A stretch of DNA of 64,000 nt from Mariniblastus sp. (GTDB taxonomy: Bacteria > Planctomycetota > Planctomycetia > Pirellulales > Pirellulaceae), in assembly GCA_028823415.1 (NCBI GenBank), contig JAPKBL010000006.1:19295-83294 (forward strand), in the 5' to 3' direction. The position numbers and the translations under genes were made by a program. Of the stretch, positions 53,001 to 60,627 are shown one piece after another; the stretch's first letter is position 1; the number at the start of each line of letters is the position of its first letter. A model generated the notes under the pieces. That model made no database searches. It was not told where the DNA came from and saw nothing but the letters and a program-made list of their open reading frames with translations.

Positions 53001-54494
53001 ATGGAATCCACTCAGCTGAAAAAATTAAACATCGAGGATCTTCCAAGTCCACCTTCGGTCGCGGTGAAACTTCTTGAATTGTTTGACGATCCCGATGTGG
53101 CGTTAAAAGACATCGCAAAAGTCATTCAGGTGGACCCTGCCCTGACGGCTAAGATTGTCTCTTATTGTAATTCCCCGTTGATTCAGGCTGCGCGACCTAT
53201 CGAAACGCTCGATGGCGCGATCGTCATGCTCGGGATGGGGGCCGTGCGTATGCTTGCCCTTTCTTTCTCGTTATTCAACGTTTCGGAAGAAGACGGCGGT
53301 TTTGATTACTCGGCGTTCTGGACAAAATCTTTGGCACTTGCTGTTTCAACCCAATCGATTTCTCATTTGACCCAAATGAATCCGGATGAGAGTTTTCTCG
53401 CTGGTTTGATGACAAATATTGGCGAAATTGCCATTTATCGCCAAACCCCTGCCGACGCGTTGACCGGTCCCAAGGTCAACTCCATCGAATCTGTGATTAA
53501 GCACGAAAACAAATTGTTGGGATTTAATCGTTTCGAAGTTGGGGCCGAGATTTTAAACCGTTGGAATTTTCCAGAAGCGGTCGTTCAATTTGTCAAAGAT
53601 ATCAATCTGGATCAATCCGGAAAGCAGCGGAGACAAGCTGATTTGTCATGGCAGTTGGCGAATCTATTTAGTGCGACCGATGCAACATTAGAGCAAGTGC
53701 AGTCGTGTAAACAACAGTTTCACGGGGAACTAGCAATCAATGAAGAGGCACTAGAGGTTTTGTTTGCCGCCGCTCAGACGAAATGGATTGATTATGCAGA
53801 ACTCTTGAGTTTTCGCCACGACGGCACCACGATGTCTCTGCGAGAGATCGAGTTAGCGGCGAAAGCTAAGATGACCGAAATTTCAATTTCACACGTAAAG
53901 GCTCAGCAGAAAATCGCCGCTGAGAATGAAAAATTGAGAACGACGGTTTACCGCGATCCGTTGACGGACGTGCTTAATCGGCGAGCCTATGAAGAGCAAT
54001 CCAGCCAGGCGTTTGCAAGGTGTTGTCGTGTGAAGAGTTTTTACTCATTGCTCGTTGTCGATATTGACTACTTCAAAGAGTGCAATGATTCCTACGGGCA
54101 TCAAATCGGTGATGAAGCATTGATTCACATTGCAAAACTGCTGACGAGTGTCTTGCGTGAATACGACAATGTCTATCGCTATGGTGGCGAGGAGTTTATC
54201 GTCACTTTGAGCGACTGTAATCAGGAAATGTCGTTAGCGGTGGCTCAGCGACTGCGTGAGTTAGTCGAGCACAATCCATTAAAAACGGATGACAAAGTGA
54301 TTCGATTGACGATTTCGGTCGGCGTAGTATCGACCGAATTTGCTAACGCTCAGTCGGTTGTTGAGTTATTTGAAATGGCTGATAAGTGCCTTTATCGAGC
54401 TAAGGCCAGCGGCAGGAACCAGTGCGTACTCATGACGCAAGATATTCTTGATTCTTTGAATTTCCAGTCAACTGAAGCGATTGAGCAACCCTAA
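53001..54494 (+). CDS. HDOD-GGDEF protein, probable diguanylate cyclase
   Basis: The N-terminal ~220 residues are an HDOD domain (LPSPPSVAVKLLELFDDPDV, then VIQVDPALTAKIVSYCNSPL). The C-terminal ~165 residues are a GGDEF domain with an intact active site GGEEF (VYRYGGEEFIVTL), so it can probably make c-di-GMP. A YRDPLTDVLNRRAYEE block opens that domain. No allosteric RxxD motif is obvious. It follows the stator genes, suggesting a link to motility or attachment, though no transcript link is visible. Confidence 0.88.
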   Translation: MESTQLKKLNIEDLPSPPSVAVKLLELFDDPDVALKDIAKVIQVDPALTAKIVSYCNSPLIQAARPIETLDGAIVMLGMGAVRMLALSFSLFNVSEEDGGFDYSAFWTKSLALAVSTQSISHLTQMNPDESFLAGLMTNIGEIAIYRQTPADALTGPKVNSIESVIKHENKLLGFNRFEVGAEILNRWNFPEAVVQFVKDINLDQSGKQRRQADLSWQLANLFSATDATLEQVQSCKQQFHGELAINEEALEVLFAAAQTKWIDYAELLSFRHDGTTMSLREIELAAKAKMTEISISHVKAQQKIAAENEKLRTTVYRDPLTDVLNRRAYEEQSSQAFARCCRVKSFYSLLVVDIDYFKECNDSYGHQIGDEALIHIAKLLTSVLREYDNVYRYGGEEFIVTLSDCNQEMSLAVAQRLRELVEHNPLKTDDKVIRLTISVGVVSTEFANAQSVVELFEMADKCLYRAKASGRNQCVLMTQDILDSLNFQSTEAIEQP

Positions 54495-54542
54495 TCATTG
54501 TTCCCTCCAAGGCAGGTTTTTTGCTTGCAGGAGTCGCTGTTA

Positions 54543-55418
54543 TTAAAAGTTGGATCCGCCCATCATTGCGCCATCGGCGCGATTGCCCAGATTTTCAAAA
54601 ATTATCGGGTCGATTGATGGTGTAATTGAATGAACGCTCCCGTCACCGAAACAGAAGTTACTCAAGATACCTGCGTGCTTGCTGCCAAAGCCGCCGACCT
54701 CTTGGAGATTGACTGGAGGTGTCCCGGGAGCTCCCCCGATGGCGGAGTTGGAACTTTTAATGCTGCTCGTGTTGCGAAGCGATGAGCGGGTTCCCGATGC
54801 CCAGCCGAGGCTATTGGGCCAAGGCAGAAATTCTCCCACGAGAATTGTGTTGCTGCTTCCATCGTGAATATCGCTATAGTTAATTTTACTATTGAGAAAT
54901 AGCAAGCCATTATTGTCTGTGTCGATCGGTGCTTCGGTGCTGTTGTGGCACCCGGCGTAGTTGGTCAGAGCCGCCGTGGCAAGAGTATTCATGTCAGGGT
55001 AATTTGAGGGGCAAAGGTAAATCGCTACGCTTTGTTGACGCGCCGCCGCATTCGCAGCGGCATAGGTGCCGAGCGAGTTATCAAAATGATTTGCGATCCC
55101 AGTCTGTTCAATATACGGCAGCAGATCCACAAGAAATCCAACGTGTTGCCCAACCGGTTGAGAAAGAATCGGACCAGTGGGGTTGGTGACCCCGGGAGGA
55201 AGGTGCTCGTGCCCAAATTCGTAGTTGTGCAAGGCGATCCCGAGCTGTGCCAGGTGGTTGGTGCAGACAGTACGGCGGGCTGCCTCGCGTACCTGTTGAA
55301 CGGCAGGTAGTAACATGCCAATCAATATTCCGATGATGGCGATAACAACGAGTAACTCAACAAGCGTGAAAGCGTCGCGGTTATTAGTCTTTTCGTATGA
55401 ATTCGATAAAGGTGACAT
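54543..55418 (-). CDS. DUF1559 pseudopilin-like protein
   Basis: Abundant planctomycete family with a prepilin-type N-terminus and a C-terminal beta-rich domain. The cleavage region is DAFTLVELLVVIAIIGILIG (Ala at -1, Glu at +5). The family's H-x-DG end motif is present as KHAGILSNFCFGDGSVHS with one extra residue between His and DG. It is the last gene of a minus-strand operon with three GspF-like proteins and other prepilin-like proteins, which suggests it is their main substrate. Confidence 0.9.
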   Translation of the reverse strand: MSPLSNSYEKTNNRDAFTLVELLVVIAIIGILIGMLLPAVQQVREAARRTVCTNHLAQLGIALHNYEFGHEHLPPGVTNPTGPILSQPVGQHVGFLVDLLPYIEQTGIANHFDNSLGTYAAANAAARQQSVAIYLCPSNYPDMNTLATAALTNYAGCHNSTEAPIDTDNNGLLFLNSKINYSDIHDGSSNTILVGEFLPWPNSLGWASGTRSSLRNTSSIKSSNSAIGGAPGTPPVNLQEVGGFGSKHAGILSNFCFGDGSVHSITPSIDPIIFENLGNRADGAMMGGSNF

Positions 55419-55503
55419 CTTATTTTCCTTTTAATCAATCTTGGCTTACTCAGTCGTTCGTTATTCTAAATAACTGGGCTGAATTTTGATTTTGTGTTTG
55501 TCT

Positions 55504-55551
55504 CGGTTAATCGGTTAATCGTTTAATCGTTTAATCGTCTGATCGGGTAAT
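55504..55551. repeat. 8-bp tandem repeat spanning a gene's stop codon
   Basis: Six units of CGGTTAAT type (two CGGTTAAT, two CGTTTAAT, then CGTCTGAT and CGGGTAAT) run head to tail. The array covers the stop codon and last residues of the prepilin-like gene at 55515-55943. Confidence 0.9.
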
Positions 55552-55943
55552 TGCAATGTGATAGACCGCATCGTAATGGTTTCAGGGTTTGATGAGTTTA
55601 GCTGGATGGTGGCTGTGACTTTTAAACGTTTGTCTTTTTCGAGATCCAGCGCCGGCAGTATCTTGATTTCAATCACCGCGCGGTCGAGATTCGCCAGCGG
55701 TCGGTCAAGGGTCACAGATTCTCCCTGATAATTTTCATTGAATCGCGCACTTTGCAATCCTTTTCGCGCGCCTGCTTCGAGCAGCCAGTGCGTCTGATCC
55801 ATTTGTTTGTCCTGACGAAGGCCACGTCGCATGCTTAGGCTCATGTGCACGCATCCCAATAGGATTGACATAGTAAATCCCATGCAGACGAGAACGGCAA
55901 TTAAAACCGTACCTCGACGCGATCGACCGGTTTTTGAATTCAT
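55515..55943 (-). CDS. Prepilin-like protein lacking Glu5 (GspK-like minor pseudopilin)
   Basis: A type IV prepilin-like N-terminus is seen (RRGTVLIAVLVCMGFTMSIL), but position +5 is Ile, not Glu, as in GspK-type minor pseudopilins. The globular part is short (142 aa in total). The last residues and stop codon lie in an 8-bp tandem repeat. It overlaps the upstream prepilin-like gene by 4 bp. Confidence 0.65.
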   Translation of the reverse strand: MNSKTGRSRRGTVLIAVLVCMGFTMSILLGCVHMSLSMRRGLRQDKQMDQTHWLLEAGARKGLQSARFNENYQGESVTLDRPLANLDRAVIEIKILPALDLEKDKRLKVTATIQLNSSNPETITMRSITLQLPDQTIKRLND

Positions 55944-56500
55944 TTGGTTTCTCCTCCGGATTGAGCTGCGTTCAGTGACACGCTATCCCCCCAGCGATTA
56001 GGACTGGAACGGACATGGAGCTCCGTGATCGTCGGGCCATCCATTTGGGTTTTCTCGGGACTTGGTCGCCGGTTGATGTGGGGCGAACGCGTGACGACCA
56101 GAGAGATCCACTTGGGCAACTCGGAGGTATGAAATGCTGCGTCTGATCCCAGAGCGAGTCGAAATTGGTCTTGCTGGATTAATTTGCCATCGCTGGTCAG
56201 TTGGAACTGAACGGATTGCTTATCAATCGTGTATTGAATTTCTGTTGCATTGGCATTTTGAAGTCGTAGTTGTTGGCCATTCACTGCCGTGATCGATTGG
56301 CATTGCTGAACGTCGCGCCTGAATTGAGATGCGAGCCTCGTCAAATTGAGATGTTGTGATTGTCGTTTCTTGATCGCCGAGGAGAACGTCATCGTCTGGT
56401 GAATCCAAGTCGTTGCCATCAGTAATAAAGTCAACACCAGAGGCATCAATAGAACCAATTGGATTAGCGAAATTCCGCGGCGCGTTGTCGAAGTTCGCAT
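55940..56500 (-). CDS. Prepilin-like protein with Gln at +5
   Basis: The ATG at 56500 overlaps the stop codon of the upstream gene (TAATG), which argues against a longer frame from 56560. A prepilin-type segment is TRRGISLIQLVLLMPLVLTL, with Gln at +5 instead of Glu. The rest is a short globular domain with PKWISLVVTRSP. Minor pseudopilin-like by position and N-terminus only. Confidence 0.65.
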   Translation of the reverse strand: MRTSTTRRGISLIQLVLLMPLVLTLLLMATTWIHQTMTFSSAIKKRQSQHLNLTRLASQFRRDVQQCQSITAVNGQQLRLQNANATEIQYTIDKQSVQFQLTSDGKLIQQDQFRLALGSDAAFHTSELPKWISLVVTRSPHINRRPSPEKTQMDGPTITELHVRSSPNRWGDSVSLNAAQSGGETK

Positions 56501-57054
56501 TAGAGTGGCTCCTTTCCAAGTCCGGGAAGTCCGGCATGCAAACGGTTCGGACTTGCCCACTGGCGGCTTGCATGGGCGCGAAAGGGCTGAGCAAGGGAGA
56601 TTTGGGCCTGGCTCTCAGTTTTAGCGGGGGAGGGGTCGGATTCCTGGAGCCATCCGGAAAGTTCAAGTGGTTTGCCTTTGTGTCGCTTGTCCCAGTTAAG
56701 CTGGAGTGTGACTCTCGTTCCCAGCGAATCTTCCCTCAATTCGCCTTGGAGTCGAGGTGCTCGGAGGGAGTTCTCACAGGTGGCTGAGGGGGTCAGGTTA
56801 CTCAACGCAGCGCGGGCCTCAGTTTTCGTCAACAGAGTGATCGATTCGAGTTGATTGTTTAATTCTCCCATTCCAATTCTCTGATGGCGAATATCTTTCC
56901 AGATCAAATGAATTTGAAAACTACAGGTTGTGAAGAAAGTTATAACGCTGATGAGAACGATGGCGGACACTAACAGTTCGACCGACGAGACACCTTGCCG
57001 GCAGATCAGGGTGTTTTTAATTCCCAAGTATCTTGATTTTTTGATTTTTAGCAT
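56500..57054 (-). CDS. Prepilin-like protein with canonical Glu5
   Basis: The N-terminus has RQGVSSVELLVSAIVLISVI, a canonical Gly(-1)/Glu(+5) prepilin site, preceded by a basic 18-residue leader. The globular part is rich in Leu/Thr/Arg and contains TRVTLQLNWDKRHKG. It follows the GspF-like gene at 57073 by 18 bp. Confidence 0.68.
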   Translation of the reverse strand: MLKIKKSRYLGIKNTLICRQGVSSVELLVSAIVLISVITFFTTCSFQIHLIWKDIRHQRIGMGELNNQLESITLLTKTEARAALSNLTPSATCENSLRAPRLQGELREDSLGTRVTLQLNWDKRHKGKPLELSGWLQESDPSPAKTESQAQISLAQPFRAHASRQWASPNRLHAGLPGLGKEPL

Positions 57055-57072
57055 GGTATTAGACCGATCGGT

Positions 57073-58203
57073 TTAGCCCATCGCTGCAAGCATTTCGAGG
57101 TAGTACAGGAAAATGGTGTTAACGAATGCGATGATGATTACAGCGATGCAAATGTCGATAGTTGTGATCAGGGTCTGAATAGTGATGGATCGCCGGCGAT
57201 CCATTCGAAGTTGAATTTGTTTTCCTGACCAACGGAGTAGCCACGATTGCATCGTTTGTTGGGTCGTCATCCGCAGCGCGTCGAATTCCTGTTTCGATAG
57301 TTTTTCTTCGTTCTGGCAGTCTTCCCACGAATTCGAATTCAGTGGCATTCCCGAGATCAGTTCGGCAATTTCCGGACTGACTCTGTCGGAAATCGCCAAT
57401 AACGAATTACTGCCTAGAGGGTCGTTTTGCCGACGAGAATTCAGCAGTGCTAATGTGGTTCGGGTTTTCATTTGCGACGAATAAACAGGTTTTCGCCAGC
57501 GCATTGGGTTCCAAGTGCGAAGGTAGGCACGTCCTAAACTAAACCAAAATGGGAGGGAAATCAAAAATAGAATCGGTGCGGCAATCCAGAAGAAGCTGCG
57601 GGCGTAATTTGAAAATTCAGTTAACCATAACAAACTCTTCGGAGGTTCGACTCCGTATTCCTGTATGATCATTTCCAATTCAGGGATAATTGTTAATGAG
57701 AAAAAAGTGAATAGAATTCCAATAAGCAAGATCCGAAAAATCAATCGAATGATTCTCGCCGATTCACTTTCGGCCGGGTTGTAGGATTGTAATTGGATGG
57801 AAGTGGAGTGTTCTAAAATTGCAGTGAAAAATTGAGGAAGTATATTTTCTTGCTCAGCCAATTGAAGGGCTAATACGCAATCGTTGGGTAATATTTCTTG
57901 CGTGCGAGTCAGTGCTTCAATATAAGGCGTGCCTGATTCTACCTGCCCTGAAAATTTAGAGACGCGAGCCCGGTCGAAAGTGGATAATTCCATTCCAAAA
58001 CTACATAGCAGCGGAAGCAACTCCATTCGATGCTGATCGACGACGGCCAATAGTCTAAGGAGTGCTAATTGATTGGGAGCGCACTGGGAGACTAGCGAAT
58101 CGATCGTCGAGCGATCGAACCCTGCGGAGGGCCGATTGCGTTCTTCAGAATTGGCAGGGGATGGGTTCATCGAGCATTCAGTGATTTCGAAACGACTAAA
58201 CAA
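57073..58203 (-). CDS. GspF-like membrane platform protein 1
   Basis: Type II secretion/type IV pilus platform proteins have a cytoplasmic domain, a membrane pair, another domain and a last helix. Here helices lie near residues 145-170, 190-215 and 345-370. The GspF signature after the first helix is IIPELEMIIQEYGVEPPKSL. It overlaps the start of the next upstream gene by 8 bp. It is one of three such genes in a row. Confidence 0.8.
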   Translation of the reverse strand: MFSRFEITECSMNPSPANSEERNRPSAGFDRSTIDSLVSQCAPNQLALLRLLAVVDQHRMELLPLLCSFGMELSTFDRARVSKFSGQVESGTPYIEALTRTQEILPNDCVLALQLAEQENILPQFFTAILEHSTSIQLQSYNPAESESARIIRLIFRILLIGILFTFFSLTIIPELEMIIQEYGVEPPKSLLWLTEFSNYARSFFWIAAPILFLISLPFWFSLGRAYLRTWNPMRWRKPVYSSQMKTRTTLALLNSRRQNDPLGSNSLLAISDRVSPEIAELISGMPLNSNSWEDCQNEEKLSKQEFDALRMTTQQTMQSWLLRWSGKQIQLRMDRRRSITIQTLITTIDICIAVIIIAFVNTIFLYYLEMLAAMG

Positions 58204-59230
58204 AGAGATTTAAAAGACCAATTAAGGGCAGTCCAATGGCGAGGAGCATAAGGACTGTAATCAGGCCGAGCAGCCAAAAAAGTATATTGAAAATAAGCTG
58301 GATCCACCACTGACTCGTCGTCCGACTGCGAGCCCAATAGTAATTTGAAATTTCATGAAAAAGGACAATCTTGCCTTGGCGAGTTGGCGTGAGGATTGCC
58401 TGGTTGATTAGGTCGTATGGGTCGTTAAGCAACCACTCGTTTTCGAAGGCTAACGCATCTGATTTTAGGTATTTGGGGAGTCGAACGCTCCAGCGCGAAA
58501 TCCAGGATTTTGCTGCCGACTTCCCCGCTATTTGATACGCGAATTCAGGAGATAATCCAAGCTCCAGCAGCATAGCCGTATGCCAACACCAATCCCCTAA
58601 ATCTCCGCGGCTATTTTTTAGTTGATGGTCAACCCAGTTACTCGACATGGACTTTTTTCCTGTTGCCGAGTGACACCAGATAAGATTACCCATGAGTAAC
58701 CCAATCACTGCGGCGGGAAGTAACCACCAGATTGCACTGATCAAATCTGTAACCGCAAATACAGCAAGCGTCAGGGTGGGGAGCTGCATCCCAAAATCAC
58801 GCAAGATGTCATGAAATTCTGGGGCAATGAAAATACTGAATAGAATCAGCAGTGTTCCGGCGGCGATCAAGAGAGTCAAGCGAAGTGGCAAAAGCTTCAT
58901 GATCTGCGGCCGCGCCAGGGAATTGTTAACGATTTGAAAAAATCCAGCGCGGGCACTTTGTTCGGCCAGTGTTGATTCAATGGTTCCCTCGTCTGATTTT
59001 AAGACCGAGCCGCACGCTGCAAGGATTTCAGGGCGCTCCAGCAGTTCTTCAAATTCGGCGTTGCCATTAAACCACGCTGCGATTTGCACGAGATTGTTTT
59101 TGATAGTCCCATCGGTTTCCTGCGATAACTCCGTAAACACCTTGGCAAATTCGGATTTTATTTCGTACACCTCTCGCCATCTCGTTTTCAGAGTCTTGTA
59201 AACTGGATCCGTTTGCTTTTTTTGGTCCAT
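58196..59230 (-). CDS. GspF-like membrane platform protein 2
   Basis: The GspF block is clearest here: IAPEFHDILRDFGMQLPTLT, after a helix at about residues 125-150. Further helices are near 165-190 and at the C-terminus (320-342). The N-terminal domain has a SELSQETDGTIKN-like helical layout. It lies 3 bp after the 59234 gene. Confidence 0.8.
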   Translation of the reverse strand: MDQKKQTDPVYKTLKTRWREVYEIKSEFAKVFTELSQETDGTIKNNLVQIAAWFNGNAEFEELLERPEILAACGSVLKSDEGTIESTLAEQSARAGFFQIVNNSLARPQIMKLLPLRLTLLIAAGTLLILFSIFIAPEFHDILRDFGMQLPTLTLAVFAVTDLISAIWWLLPAAVIGLLMGNLIWCHSATGKKSMSSNWVDHQLKNSRGDLGDWCWHTAMLLELGLSPEFAYQIAGKSAAKSWISRWSVRLPKYLKSDALAFENEWLLNDPYDLINQAILTPTRQGKIVLFHEISNYYWARSRTTSQWWIQLIFNILFWLLGLITVLMLLAIGLPLIGLLNLFV

Positions 59231-59233
59231 TTT

Positions 59234-60211
59234 TTAATACACCGCTCGCATGAGATCTTGAACGACGGCAATTAAAGGAGGAATGCAAAATAACATCAGC
59301 GATGCCGCGGCGATGGAGCCTCCGATACTGACAACAACAATTCGCGTGCGTTCATTGGCCAGGTTGTCGAATTTGAGCTCTGCCGCGGCCGTATAGTACG
59401 CACCGGTTGACGCGAGGTATTGGTCATCGGTTGAGGCTGCAAACGCTTTTTTGAGCTTGCCCCGGAATGTGGTGTCGAGACCGCTCAGATCCATGCTGAT
59501 CGAAACTGCCTCGTCTGCATCCAGATTTTGATCGATAAGGCGTCTTGCCAAGTCGATGACGGTTCCGGAAGTTCGAAAATTAATGTATTGGGATCCACCG
59601 ATCCGCATGGTTAATTGATGGATGCCGCCAAAGACTAACCAGCCAATGAAAAGGATGATCAAAACAGACACCGCTAAAAGTAAAACATTTTGCAGGGGGG
59701 AACTGTCAAATCTTGGAGGCGGTATCTGGTGACTCGCCAATGCGATGTCTGCTCGTAAATTGTCGACTGCGGTCAGAACCAGCATCTTAAACGCCAAAAG
59801 ACTAACCAGGGTGGTTGCCAGAACTAAACAAAGGTAAAGCATCGGTTTACGTGTAACTTGGTTGATTTCGGCTTGAGCAATGTTTTTCACAGCCAGACCG
59901 TCCAAGATGGGAGGAGTCTCACGGAGATGATCAAACGCCCGCACTGCTGCTCGATAACGCGTATTTAAGAACTGGCAAGTTTGCCCTTCAGGCGAAATCC
60001 GCGCCTCCGCTGGAATGCCCAGTTCGAGGCTGCCAGGTTGCTCGTTTGAGAGCCACGCATTGAGCAGAACCTCCTCGGTCGATTCAAGATGTTCAAGCTG
60101 ATTTTCAAGGCTGGCGTCCGTACTTTCGAAAATCGGGGAGCTGACAAGGATTGCGGCTCGCAAGTCATCATTGAATTTTTTGATGTCTGTGAGATTCATT
60201 TCAGTCTTCAA
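59234..60211 (-). CDS. Divergent GspF-like membrane protein 3
   Basis: The protein has an N-terminal cytoplasmic helical domain (about 1-130), a helix near 135-155, another near 180-205 and a C-terminal one (about 292-318). The second domain has LARRLIDQNLDADEAVSISM, as in GspF. The classic PxFxxIFxDFG motif between the helices is replaced by an unusual Pro-rich stretch. It is the first gene of the operon. Confidence 0.65.
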   Translation of the reverse strand: MKTEMNLTDIKKFNDDLRAAILVSSPIFESTDASLENQLEHLESTEEVLLNAWLSNEQPGSLELGIPAEARISPEGQTCQFLNTRYRAAVRAFDHLRETPPILDGLAVKNIAQAEINQVTRKPMLYLCLVLATTLVSLLAFKMLVLTAVDNLRADIALASHQIPPPRFDSSPLQNVLLLAVSVLIILFIGWLVFGGIHQLTMRIGGSQYINFRTSGTVIDLARRLIDQNLDADEAVSISMDLSGLDTTFRGKLKKAFAASTDDQYLASTGAYYTAAAELKFDNLANERTRIVVVSIGGSIAAASLMLFCIPPLIAVVQDLMRAVY

Positions 60212-60627
60212 AAACTAGCGTTGACGCGAGAGCTTATCCTAACATAACTTGATTTGCCAGTGACGAGCGCAAGCCTTTTTACGCAGTGTAAGAAGAAAGA
60301 CACAAACCCTTTGAAGTCGTGATGGCGGGGGACGGCACTCTCCGAACGCGGGAGTCATCGCATCGCCTCAATTGGTGGCTGAGAGAGGCCTCGAAAGATC
60401 GCTTGGAGAAAACCATGAGTGCCTGCACGAAATCGCTTAGAGCTTGGGCGTCGCGAGCTTAGACAGAGAAGGAAAATTGGTCTCAAGGTCTAGCAGGATT
60501 TGAGCTGGCGGCTTGTTTGCCTCGCCCAGTCTGGCGTTATTGGATTCTCGTGCTGACCATCGAACCAGTCGCTTCGATGGAGATTCTTGTTTTAATGTTT
60601 TTTCAGCGACCAGATACGATTGATCAA
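60212..60627. other. Gap upstream of the GspF-like operon
   Basis: These 416 bp lie between the GspF-like operon start and the end of the spermidine synthase-like gene, both on the minus strand. No convincing gene, consensus promoter or terminator was found. Confidence 0.4.

Noticed and set aside
54785..54798. Further copy of the 14-bp palindrome
   Set aside because: Only 11 bases match and it lies inside the DUF1559 coding sequence; probably chance.
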